A stretch of 64,000 nucleotides of DNA from Malus domestica (taxonomy: Eukaryota > Streptophyta > Magnoliopsida > Rosales > Rosaceae). The stretch's first letter is position 1, and each line of letters starts with the position of its first letter. The stretch is taken from assembly GCF_042453785.1 (NCBI RefSeq), contig NC_091675.1, forward strand, positions 3,856,501-3,920,500, given 5' to 3'. Shown here piece after piece: positions 47,738 to 60,545 of this stretch. The notes under the pieces are model-generated. The model was not told the DNA's origin. It saw only the letters and a program-made list of their open reading frames with translations, and ran no database searches. The position numbers were made by a program, and so were the translations under genes.

Positions 47738-49578
47738 ATGTCGGTAGCTCGCCCGCCTCCGCATCAGAAGCAACCAGGTAAATCTGATAAATTTCCCTTC
47801 CCAGAATTTAAGTCCCTTCTTTTTGCAGAGATTTTCCAAAATTTCCTGGCCATAGATGCTAAAAGAAACAATCTTTTCGCAAACCCAGTTCATAAAATTC
47901 TCAAATTTATCGTCTTTTGAGTGATCAAAACTAATTCATTTTAATCTCCATAATATACTAATTTTTATGTTCTGTTTTATGGTCTGGATGTCGATATGTT
48001 CTAGCTTAATTATGTTCATAACAGGTTCCGTGTGTTCCTTTAAGTTTTCGAATTCTGTCGGCAGTTATTCGACAGCGCAGGGTTGTTGTAGAAAACAATC
48101 ATGGGGAGAAGCTTGTCGGGATATTACATGAGACGGGTTCGAAGGAGCTCGTTGTGGTGTGCCATGGCATACACTCTTCAAAGGTTGTTATTGGCTACGA
48201 CAAACAAACTATGTCTTGGTAAATTGTATGGCTGAAAGATCCGGAAATTTGAAACATTTATTCATTAGTCACTCGATTAAGAACAGGTTTTAACCAGTCG
48301 GAATCTATCTGTTTTGTGTTACCTTCGCGACCGTAAGCATGTGTATTATCTTGTTTGTGCACTAAATGTCATCTGCTCGAAGATGGTGGGATGGATGGTT
48401 GAATTTACAGTCTTTTTGTGTTATCTCTAGGAACGCATTCCTATGGTGAACATTGCCGCTGTGTTAGAAAACGATGGTATAAGCGCTTTCCGCTTTGACT
48501 TCGCTGGAAATGGGTAAGCTGTTTACTGATTGTTATGCCATACCTCGTAGGGGCAACATATGTAGTTATAAGAAGTTTATATTTATTCATACCTCTAGGG
48601 AAAGTGAAGGTTTTTTTCGATATGGTCACTATCGGAGAGAAGCTGATGATATACGCGCTGTAGTTCAATACTTTCGTGGGAAGGATTATGTAGTAACTGC
48701 AGTTGTTGGTCACAGTAAAGGTCTGTCTATAATTTTGCTCTTTTAGAACCAAACTGTGACTTGAGAAACAAAAGGAGGAATGGAAAGATGTTTGAAGTTA
48801 CTGCTGACATGTTTCTTGCAGGGGGGAATGCAGTGATCTTGTATGCTGCAAAATACAGTGATGTTCGTGCGGTTGTAAATATTTCTGGCCGATTTGATCT
48901 GGAAAGAGGCATGGAAGGTCGCTTAGGTAAAGATTTTCAACAGAGAATCAAGCAAGATGGATTTATTGACGTTAAGAACAGAAGAGGTAAGCTATCATAT
49001 GCAGTTATTCTTGTTTTCCATAAACATCAGCTGTCCTGTCTTAGTCGTTCTTTCAACAGTGTGGAATTTACAAGTCCTTCGTTTACAAACTCATTTGTCT
49101 ATATAAAGTTTGCAACTGCGTATCTACTTGCTAATAGGTACATTTCAGTATCGTGTCACCGAAGAAAGTTTGATAGAGCGTCTAAGAACTGATATGCGTG
49201 CAGCCTGCCAATCAATTAATCAAAATTGCAGGTCAGTGATTGCAATTTGCCTCATAGATTACTTCTCCAATCTTATGCTAATGATTATCCATAAAAATTC
49301 ATTTGATTACACTTTGCATTATCTGCAGGGTTTTGACAGTTCATGGATCAAATGATAAAATTGTTCCTTTTGAAGATGCTTTTGAGTTTGACAAGATTAT
49401 ACCTAATCACAAAGTATCGATCGTGGAAGGAGCTGATCACGAATACACTTTACACCAAAACGAGCTGGCTTCGATCGTGTTGGACTTCATTAAGGAAGAT
49501 TTTCACCAGGACATGGATCTGTCTAAGCAATCACCATCTAGCACAAGAGCCGATAAATCTCTCGATTCACGATTGTGA
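47738..49578 (+). CDS. Alpha/beta hydrolase (serine hydrolase, S33-like)
   Basis: A soluble serine hydrolase of the alpha/beta fold, resembling plant proteins annotated as esterase/lipase/thioesterase or YqkD-like; substrate unknown. Exons: 47738-47777, 48065-48183, 48431-48513, 48599-48720, 48822-48986, 49138-49231, 49329-49578; 290 residues in one consistent phase set. After strand 1 an oxyanion-type HG lies in VVVCHGIHSSK (about 45-53). The nucleophile is S120 in GHSKG (118-122), the acid D217 in VHGSNDKIVP and the base H245 in GADHEY, all at expected spacing. There is no transit peptide or membrane segment. A small piece of its last exon recurs at 57774-57803, showing it was once part of the unit duplicated with FTSH4. 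Its stop lies 271 bp from the stop of the convergent SQD1 gene. Confidence 0.88.
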
Positions 49579-49849
49579 TCTTAACCTCATTGTCGTAAGT
49601 TGTAAATCTTTCTGGTTTAGAATGTCAAAATCTTCTGACAAATTGGCGAATCGTTATCAAAGTAATACAAGTATCAATGTTTAAACATCGAAAATTTATT
49701 ATTTGTTAGCAATTGAAAGTGACTGCAACGAGCAATCATTGACAAGTAGTAGCAGAAGTAACCTACTAACTAACAACAGAGGTGATACAGATCGATAACG
49801 TCCTCATTACTTATACAACTACTAATCACATATACACTAAACCACTCAA

Positions 49850-51512
<1,663 letters not shown>

Positions 51513-51972
51513 CTAATCTACGGGAGAAGGATTCGAACTTGGGTGCATACCGCGACATTAAAAAGTCCGTCCATTTAAATCCTTAGTAAGTTTCATGTAG
51601 TGATTTCATAACAGCAAAACAAAGAACATATTTCCAATGAAGCAAACACCCAATAATCTTTTGCGGAAAATATTCACACAGAAAGCAGATTTCTTTAGAC
51701 ACCCAATACACTTCTAACAAATTTAAACGCTAAAGCTTTCTCTTCAGATAAAGAACCAAATTAAACCAGCTTAAAACTCAGGGGAAACACAGAAGAAATA
51801 CAACAGCAGATAAAATAAAAAATAAAAAGAAATATTAGAGTGAGTTCTTACTGTGACAGGATCAGCAGAGAGTGCAGGAAATAAGCGATGAAAGAAAGAG
51901 TGAAGACTTTGTGTTTGGTGTGTTGGGGGATTAAGGGGGAGGAAGGAGAAGAATCAAAAGCAGCAGGCAGAG

Positions 51973-51980
51973 GAATATCC
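51973..51980 (-). promoter_or_regulatory. P1BS-type site upstream of SQD1
   Basis: GAATATCC fits GNATATNC on both strands, the binding site of PHR1-type phosphate-starvation regulators. It is 566 bp from the ATG, near the likely transcription start beyond the leader intron. SQD1 genes are phosphate-starvation induced in known plants; a single 8-bp match can occur by chance. Confidence 0.45.
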
Positions 51981-52969
51981 CTCTTATCCATTCTCCAAAA
52001 TGGGCTCGCCTGACCCGAAATACAAACCAGTCCATAACAAGAAAAGCCCATTTCAATGCTTAAGTGAGCTCATCCATTTCTTTACAAGGGTTGATTTGAA
52101 TGCAAACCATAAACCATAAACATTGGGTTTATCTTCCACGAGGCTACTATATTTCAAGGCTTAGTGAAAAATTTCATCTTCAATGAGCCAGAAAATGAGA
52201 CTAGATCCACCACTTGGGTCAGCATCTTTCTTTCTTGGGTAGAATAAAATTGGGTTACATCTAGCCCAAAAAAACAATAGATCCCACAAAAAAAAAAAAA
52301 GTAGCAACTTATGTGAGCAAAATATCATCACTCTCCATCCACTTGCGGATACACTTATACTCTTTTTTTTATCCCTTTTTATGTTGTTTTTTCTTACATA
52401 TTTTTCTTGCTATTTGGCTAACTAATGGTTGCTTTAAATTTAATAAGAATTCAAATTTCAAATCGATTTAATGTTCACGGGCATTGGTGGGTGAAAATTT
52501 TAAATAATTTTTTTCAAAATTGTATGATACTAGTTTACCAATTGGTGCTATGTAAATTGTTGCGTTGTACGTGAAAAAAATTTATTTCAGATGGCCGAGT
52601 GGGGGTTTGTATCTTTCAACATATGAGATTGAGATAAGAGAATCTAATCCAACAAATAGTTCATAAGTGATGAAATCTAATTTGTCCAAATCTGGACATT
52701 TTTAGGTTGAAAGCTTCATAAAAAAAAATTAAGATAACATGTCCAAAAATCAAATTAAGAAAAGTTAACACACAAAAAAAATTATCGCATAATCAAATTA
52801 CTACATAAATAAATATATATAGCCCCATACAAGGCCTGAAAAAAATAGCCTCTCATTAAAAAAAATTCTTTTATAAAACCTCAAAAATTCCTCAAAATAT
52901 AAATTGGACTATATCCACCATTTTTTTAATTCCATGTAAAACCCCTCACAGGAGCTGCTCTTTCATTTC

Positions 52970-53060
52970 TTTTATTTTTCTGTGCAGATTTGCCACGGGG
53001 CTAGCAAGTGAGCCACTAACGAGAGTGATCACGTGCTTGTCGCGTGACAAGTACGAACGG
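52970..53060. repeat. Dispersed repeat shared with 37146-37230
   Basis: GGGGCTAGCAAGTGAGCCAC then GATCACGTGCTTGTCGCGTG. See the other copy. Confidence 0.6.
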
Positions 53061-53110
53061 ACTATGAATTCCAGGCAAAAGGTTCGGTGTCCATCCATGG
53101 AACTCGCAAA

Positions 53111-53216
53111 ATATCCATCCCTCCAAGGGCAATGTGGAACTCCAAATATTAATATCCACCCCTCAAAGGGTAAAAGCGGGCTGTAGATATCCGTCACGCC
53201 GAGGGCAATATGGACG
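53111..53216. repeat. Degenerate 36-41-bp promoter repeat, three units
   Basis: Units begin at 53111, 53152 and 53187 with ATATCC followed by CCAAGGGCAATGTGGA-like sequence. Copy A has two comparable units (about 42158-42226). They lie 240-345 bp before the FTSH4 copy B ATG. Confidence 0.6.
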
Positions 53217-53454
53217 TTTCACCTCTAATCATGCTCCTAGGAGGCTAGGACGCCAGTAATCTCTCTCCTCAAACCTCTATCTTCCAAAGCTCCGGTCTTT
53301 CCCCCGTTTTCCTTCTCATTTTCTCGCCATCCAAACACCACCGCGAGCTTACGGACCGACCCAGCAACGCCTCCGGAGTTTTCAGTTAGAGAGAGAAAGG
53401 CGCGGTGGATTTAGAGCGAGAAACAATCAGACATTGTTGGTCTTCGAGCAAGAG

Positions 53455-56400
53455 ATGGCTTTGAGGCGCCTGATCACTCAGGTCGGTTGAATCTCTCAGC
53501 TGGGGGTTCCCAAGTCTGTGAATTTATGCAGTTTTCAGCTTTTTATATGCGATAGAATGGTTTTCCCAGTGAAATAGTATGTTTCTTTTAACTTGATCTC
53601 GAAAACCTTAATTCCTGTGTTTTGATTGCTTAGGAATTTGGTCGTTAGGTTAATTTCTGTAACCATTTTGTTCATATTTGCGGTGTTGCGGTATATGGGT
53701 TTGTTTCGCTTTGAGTTTTATGGGTTTACATTACAACAAGGAGATGCTTACATTGTGAAGACGTTGGAAATTTGTAATTTAGATGTTAGAATCCGTACCA
53801 ATTGGGAACCCAATTGGAGATGGACCTGTTGAGCTCGTTATGAAAATTATCTGAATTTTCGTTTTCTCTTAGTTTGTTTCTTGTATCCGCAAATGAACGG
53901 AGAGTTAGTTGAAAGCTCCTCTTAGGTGGTCCAAAGGCCGATTATGATCGTTCGAGGTTGCGTTGTTTCTTTTCAATAGGACCATGTGTAGTTGTATTTT
54001 AAGGGTTGGAAGTTGGGTCACCTCTTTTGGTCTAAAAAGAAAGGAGTTTGATATTTTTGTTGGAAGGAGGAAAATGGGTATACTATTATCCAAGTCTCTC
54101 CCTTTTCACTGTTGATAGCTTGCAGTCGATGCCTTGATGAATGCTGTGCTCGAGGTTGTTTTTCCAATTACGTTTTAGTTTTCTATGGAGCCATTTAAAT
54201 TTTAATTGCGTTCTTAGACATACTTCTGTTGTTTCTTTGGGTTATTTTTAACTCCATGTTCTTTCTTTAACAGGTTTCAAGGCATCGATCAGAGTTGGGA
54301 CAACTGACAAAAGTGGTTACCAGAACTTATCATCCTACCAACAGGTTAGGAGGAGGTGCCGGAGGTATGACGTATTCAAAACTTGATTTTTATATATCTT
54401 TTGTTCTTCATTTCGAACTTGCAAAGAAATATGTTCCTTTAGGTACTTCATTGTTTAGGCTTTAAGACAGAATACTCTTCTCCATTATCTTCACTTATAG
54501 AAATGATTGCTTTCTTTTAAACCTTATACAGGGAATAAGTTTTTAAGTACTCAAGAAAGATTCAAGTCCAGTTATGTTGCCAATTTCGGCCGTAGAGTAC
54601 GCGATACCGATGAAGCTAGTGAAATTTCCTATCTAAAAGAACTTTACCATCGGAGTGATTATGAAGCAGTGATAAGAGCATTTGAAAGTCAACCTTCATT
54701 ACATTCTAACCCTTCAGCACTTTCTGAATATGTGAAAGCATTAGTGAGAGTTGGCAGGCTGGATGACAGTGGGTTACTCAAGACATTGCAGAGAGGTGGG
54801 TAATGGAACAGGGTTATGTTTCTTTTTTAATTGTTTCTACAAAATTACACCCTAGTTCGTCTTTATCTTGTAGACTTGTCTAATTTGTGCTAAGGTTATG
54901 GTTGAAGTAGGGTTTATAAAAGTTTAATTGGATGACCGGTTTTTTAGTACCCTGCTTTTTTACAATTAAATTCCCTTTTTGTTGTGTTATAGGGATCCTG
55001 AACTTCTGTTGAATTTTCTGCAAACAATGTTATGCTTGGTAAATATTTTTTTAGTTTTTTCACCTTGACCTGGCTTATAAATTTGAGCTATCCTCTACAA
55101 ATTCTGTAGGTGTTGCTAACTCTGCAAGGGAAGAAGAAAGCATTGCCAGCTTCTCAGTTCTCAAGAATTTTGGAAAAACAACGAAAGAAGGTATTCTTGG
55201 AACTGCAAGTGCTCCTATTCATATGGTGGCTACAGAAGGAGGTCAGTTTAAAGAGCAGCTGTGGCGTACAATTCGCTCTATCGCACTGGCCTTTCTTTTG
55301 ATATCTGGTATAGGAGCACTCATTGAGGATAAAGGAATAAGCAAAGGTATTAGTATCTCTTGGTGCTTTAGACTCTTCTGTCAATTGATTAAGATGCTTT
55401 CTAAAAATGATGAAAGTTTTTCCTTTTAATTTTCTATTTCCACATTTCAGGACTCGGACTAAATGAGGAGGTTCAACCTATTGTGGAATCAAGCACAAAA
55501 TTTAGTGATGTAAAGGGTGTTGATGAGGCTAAATCTGAGTTAGAGGAAATTGTTTACTATCTTCGAGATCCTAAGGTAAATGCATCAACCTTATGTATAG
55601 AAGAATATGGAATATGAAGACCTTTTAGTCATCACCCTATACCCCCTGATTTCTGGAATGGGGGAAATATAATTGCTATTTCATCCAACATAAGGTGGTG
55701 ATTTTGGAAGTAAACTGTTAGCGTAAAGGGCTTGAAATGGTCTCAATTCACTCGAAAAAATTTCCCCTCGTTGCATTGTGTTCCTTTAAATCAATTCGAG
55801 AGTACAATCTTGATTACCTTGATCTTGTGGTGTACTAACTATAGTTTAGCTGGAGATGGATGATCTTCCAAATCCATCCTGATTGGTGCCATTTGTTTCC
55901 CGTGCTTGCACTTTTTTTATCTTTTATTAATTTATTCTAATTGTAGGGCATGCGCCTTAATGCGATTTCCCTCGGTGCAGCGTTTCACTCGTCTAGGTGG
56001 CAAGCTCCCAAAAGGTGTTTTGCTTGTTGGTCCACCTGGCACTGGGAAAACCATGTTAGCAAGAGCCATTGCTGGAGAAGCTGGGGTACCTTTCTTTTCA
56101 TGCAGCGGCAGTGAGTTTGAAGAGATGTTTGTTGGTGTAGGTGCTCGAAGGGTGAGGGATCTTTTCTCGGCTGCAAAGAAGCAATCACCTTGTATAATAT
56201 TCATTGATGAGATAGACGTAATAGGAGGAAGCCGAAACCCAATGGATCAGAAGTACATGAAGATGACCCTCAATCAGTTACTTGTCGAACTTGATGGTTT
56301 TAAACAAAATGAAGGGATTATTGTCATTGCTGCTACTAATTTCCCAGAGTCTCTGGACAAGGCATTGGTGAGACCTGGGCGGTTTGATCGGCACATTGTT

Positions 56401-57517
56401 GTCCCTAATCCTGATGTTGAAGGGCGAAGGCAGATTATGGAAGCCCACATGTCGAAGGTAATCTTTGTATGATAGATTTTATTAGACTCCACCAAGAATT
56501 GTACTGTAAGTTGTATTTTAGATTGGTGCAGCAGATTCTTTAGAACTAGAAGTCACTCCAAGACTAAATAAGATGTTCTTTCGACAGGTTCTGAAGGCCA
56601 ATGACGTTGATTTGAGTATTATTGCCAGAGGAACTCCGGGGTTCTCCGGAGCTGATCTTGCGAACTTGATCAACATTGCTGCTCTGAAAGCTGCCATGGA
56701 CGGTGCTAAAGCAGTGAACATGGCTGATCTTGAATATGCAAAAGACAAAATTATGATGGGAAGCGAACGCAAGTCAGCTGTTATATCTGATGAGTCAAGA
56801 AAGGTAACAGCTTTTCATGAGGGTGGCCATGCACTTGTAGCAATCCACACTGATGGTGCTCATCCAGTTCACAAGGCAACAATAGTTCCTAGGGGTATGG
56901 CACTTGGCATGGTTATGCAGCTACCTGACAAGGACCAGACAAGTGTCTCCCGGAAACAGATGCTTGCACGGCTCGACGTTTGTATGGGGGGGCGTGTTGC
57001 AGAAGAGCTCATTTTTGGAGAAAGTGAAGTTACTTCGGGTGCATCAAATGATCTCCAGCAAGCAACTTCGCTTGCTAGAGCAATGGTTACAAAGTACGGC
57101 ATGAGCAAACAAGTTGGGCTCGTCAGTCACAATTACGACGACAATGGTAAGAGCATGAGCACAGAAACTAGGCTGCTCATCGAAGAAGAAGTGAAGTACT
57201 TATTGGAAAGGGCATACGACAATGCAAAAACCATCCTCACCGAACACAGCAAGGAACATCACGCCCTTGCTAATGCTTTACTGGAGGAGGAAACACTCAC
57301 CGGAACTCAGATCAAATCCTTGCTCGCACAAGTAAGCTCGCAGCAACAGCAGCAACCGCACCAGCAAGTAGTTGCAGCGAAGAGCAACTCGCAGTCTAAG
57401 CCAGTGCCACCCTCCACCCCCAACGCAGCTGCATCTGCTGCTGCGGCTGCATCCGCCGCTGCCGCTGCCGCAACTGCTGCGGCCAAGTCAACAGGTATTG
57501 CTCCAGTTGGATCTTAG
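53455..57517 (+). CDS. FTSH4: Mitochondrial i-AAA protease FTSH4, copy B
   Basis: The second complete FTSH4 gene, 11004 bp downstream of copy A in the same orientation. Exons: 53455-53481, 54274-54364, 54532-54795, 55110-55346, 55451-55575, 55981-56457, 56588-57517. Every exon has the same length as in copy A and the product is again 716 residues. Walker A GPPGTGKT, pore loop MFVGVG, Walker B IIFIDE followed by IDV (IDA in copy A), and HEGGH are intact. Differences include Phe for Tyr in the pore loop, NPMDQKY for NPKDMQY, HPVHK for LPVHK and VMQLPDKD for VALLPEKD; the latter string is closer to Arabidopsis. An extra Glu (LLIEEEVK) is balanced by one Gln fewer in the Gln run. Introns are shorter and lack the MITE. 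Both copies look functional. Confidence 0.95.
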
Positions 57518-58598
57518 AACGGGACAGGTTGATGAGTCGCGGGCATCTATTTATCCGTGTCAATGTTCATATAGTAAAATTTTACTCTCAGCAGCCTTTT
57601 TGTTCGGGTACCGTATTACGTTGCTGCATTGAGGTATAATTTGTGTATCTCCGTAGTCAGAATAACCGGGAATGTAGACGAGTTCGAAATGCAATGAGTC
57701 AGTGTAGGAGTAACAACTCAAAGGCACTGGGGAACATCCCTTGTCTATTTTTTATTTTCACCCTCTCTGATGGGCTTTGAGTTTGACAAGATAATACCTA
57801 ATCGGATTAGGGTTTAGGAGAAGTGAAAAGATTTCGAAACTATTACAATAATTTAAGGAGTTTGAACTTAGAGCGCATGAGCAGAAACTCATACTCTATC
57901 CACTAGGAGATTGGAGCACATGCCTATTATTTCTCCCTGTTCTTTCTCACTTGTATCCCAAGTCGCATCTACAAGCTCTCCCAGACTCCCTCACCAACCT
58001 CTCCCTCCGGGGCTTCTTCTCCTCCTTCCTTGCCGCCAGCCGCACCGCCCAAGAGGTACGCCACCCGAAATCCTCCTATGAACTCTCACACTTTCCTTTC
58101 CCGTCCATTTGCAGTGGTTCTCGACTCTCCTAAGCTCATTCCCAAAGGAGGAATGTAAGCATTATCTTAGATTTCTTTTCAATGTTACAGTCAAACAATC
58201 GAGTCGACTCAACACCGCCATTATATTATGAATTAGTAATCTATATATAGAATCATATCCGTATTAGAACATGATTCACTGAGTAAAATTACGTGATGGT
58301 GTGCCCGACAGATTGCAAGATCTCTCTATTTTAATTATCTCATGTAACGTTACATAGTTGTTTCAAGATACTGTTAATTTGACATTTCCGTTTCATCCGA
58401 TAAACAAAAGATTCATACTTTTTTAAGTGTCTTCATAAATTACAGAGCAGCATCGGAAAATTTAAACCCCAACATGCAGTAATCAACCATCCATAGAAAA
58501 GTCTCTTCCTTTGGGAAAACCCAGAAAGGAAGAGTTCAGTGGGGAAGTGAAGAATTCGAATCGAAAAACCTCTGCTTTTTCCTCTCATATCTCTCCAG
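57518..58598. other. FTSH4 copy B 3' flank and intergenic DNA
   Basis: Aligned with the copy A flank until about 57773, where it jumps to a hydrolase remnant. At 57930-58140 there is GC-richer, CT-rich DNA with frames on the plus strand (one ending VVLDSPKLIPKGGM) that may be an exon fragment of a gene I do not recognise. Confidence 0.4.
57774..57803 (+). pseudogene. 30-bp remnant of the hydrolase last exon
   Basis: Matches 49378-49408 (the codons for AFEFDKIIPN) with one base lost and one T-to-A change. It follows directly on FTSH4 3' flank sequence ending CTCTCTGATGG, so it marks the inner edge of a deletion in the duplicated unit. Confidence 0.8.
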
Positions 58599-59163
58599 TG
58601 GCGGCATAGTCAAAGAAGTACATTTCCCAGGATAACTCAGCACCCACAACAAGCCTGGAGATCTATGGATCTCAATACAGGGCAAGATCTACAACGTCTC
58701 CGATTGGACCAACCACCATCCCGGCGGCGAGCCCGTTGCTCAGCCTCGCCGGCCAAGACGTCAAGGACGCGTTCGTCGCTTACCACCCCGGGTCGGCGTT
58801 GCAGCACCTCGACCAGTTCTTCACCGGATTCCAGCTCGAAAGCTATTCTGTTTCCGAATGGGGCTTTTCGAAAACAGGGGACACGGCGTTCATTTCTCTC
58901 TGTTTCTGGTGGCAATGCTGTTTACTCTGAGAGTCTACGGCGTCTTGTGCTCTGATAGCTGTTGGGTTCATCTGGGTTCCGGTAGTTTGATGGGTTTTCT
59001 CTGGATTCAAAGCGGGTGGCTCGGCCACGATTCTGGTCACTACCAGATCATCAGCAGCAAAAGGGTCAACAGATTCGCCCAGATCCTCACCGGAAACTGC
59101 CTTGCCGGCATCAGCATTGCGTGCTGGAAGCGCAACCACAACGCCCACCACATTGCTATCAAC
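58599..59163 (+). pseudogene. SLD: Delta-8 sphingolipid desaturase, 5' part, broken
   Basis: Intact SLD enzymes are ER membrane proteins with an N-terminal cytochrome b5 domain that desaturate long-chain bases. Here recognisable pieces appear in order but in different frames: KKYIS; then LWISIQGKIYNVSDWTNHHP with the haem-ligand HPGG; PLLSLAGQDVKDAF to LDQFFTGFQLESYSVSE; then GLFENRGHG, the first histidine box HDSGHY and the second HNAHH. The start is lost (GTG at the expected ATG, then an in-frame TAG). At least two frameshifts lie within the b5 region, and the linker between YSVSE and MGLFEN has lost about a dozen codons. The fragment stops at 59163, where a copia LTR begins. The rest continues at 62066. 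Confidence 0.9.
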
Positions 59164-59501
59164 TGTGAGATTGTTAGTATAAACTAACTGTTTGATGACA
59201 GTAAGTTTAAGGGAGGGATTGATAAGTTTGATTGTCCTTTTCGTTGTAGGACTCTATTACTTAGGATTGTTTTGTTTTCAATAAATTCCTATTATGTAGG
59301 AAGACTTGTTCTACGTAGACTATTTCCTCGTGCATGTTACCACTTTCCGTTAGTGTGGATCGTGGGCTGTTTTTTAGGGTTTCGTTAACTATGTAAGGCT
59401 ATATAATAGCCAACGTTTCTATTCAATAAACAAGTTATTCTCCCAGTTTGCTTGAGTCAATTGCAGTATTGCTCTTGGTATTTTTGTTTTGGTTCCCAAC
59501 A
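59164..59501 (+). repeat. Solo 5' LTR of the truncated copia element
   Basis: Begins TGTGAGATTG directly at the desaturase break and ends CCCAACA four bases before the primer site. It contains TATATAA (59400-59406) and AATAAA (59425-59430) signals. No second copy occurs in the window. Confidence 0.8.
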
Positions 59502-59594
59502 AACTGGTATCAGAGCCCAGCCCCTCACTGGGGCCTGAACCGGAAAGCTGCAGCTTTTGAGTGACTTCAAACACAAGAGAGAAAGAGAGGAAAA

Positions 59595-60545
59595 ATGACT
59601 TCTGAAGGAAGCTTCGTACAACCTTCCATTCCACGTTTTGATGGTCATTATGACCATTGGAGCATGCTCATGGAAAATTTCCTTCGCAGCAAGGAGTATT
59701 GGAGTTTGATTGAAACTGGTTATGAAGAACCAGCAAAGGGGGCGCAACCTATATCAGAAGCACGACAGAAAGAGCTTGATGCAGTGAAACTCAGGGATCT
59801 CAAAGCCAAAAACTATCTTTTCCAGGCAATCGATAGGAGCATCCTAGAGATGATGTTGGAAAAGGACACCTCCAAGAAGATTTGGGATTCCATGAAGACG
59901 AAATATAAAGGGAATGCCCGAGTGAAGCGCTCAACTTTTCAAGCCCTACGGAGAGACTTTGAGACACTTGAGATGAAGGTTAGTGAAACAATCACTAACT
60001 ATTTTGCTAGAGTGATGACAGTAGCAAACAAGATGAGAGTGTATGGGGAGCCTATGACTGACGTCACGATCTGTGAAAAAATCTTGCGATCTCTCACGGA
60101 CAAATTTAATTATATAGTTTGTTCGATTGAGGAATCTAGGGACTTGGATGCAATTACCGTTGCTTCAAAGCTCGCTCACTGTACATGAGCAAAATTTTCA
60201 CAGAAGCAGCGGTGTGGAGCAAGCTCTGAAGGGAACAACTGATGCCAAAACTGAGGGAGGTTTCAGCAATCATAGAGGACGAGGGCGTGGAAGAAGTAAC
60301 TATAGAGGACAAGGACATGGAAGAGGAGGCCAAGAGGTGTTCAACAAGGATACGGTGGAATGCTACAAGTGTCATAATCTTGGGCACTTCCAGTATGAAT
60401 GTCCTAAATGGGATAAGGAGGCTAATTATGCAGAAGTGAATGAAGAAGATATGTTGTTGATGTCATATGTGGAGGTACATGAACGGACTGATGCTTGGTT
60501 TCTTAACTCCGGATGTTCCAACATATGTGTGGCGATTGGGATATC
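59595..60545 (+). pseudogene. Copia Gag and protease remnant, frameshifted
   Basis: Gag of the UBN2 type (MTSEGSFVQPSIPRFDGHYD onward) is open to about 60160, then shifts frame into HEQNFHRSSG, an RGRGRGR stretch and the zinc knuckle CYKCHNLGHFQYEC. The protease signature is reduced to WFLNSGCSN (Asp to Asn at the active site) before another shift near 60530. Confidence 0.85.

Noticed and set aside
57951-58133. 60-codon frame before the desaturase pseudogene.
   Set aside because: GC-rich and possibly an exon fragment, but I could not place it in any family or find flanking exons.
60154-60387. Minus-strand frame over the Gag remnant.
   Set aside because: Shadow of the copia coding strand.
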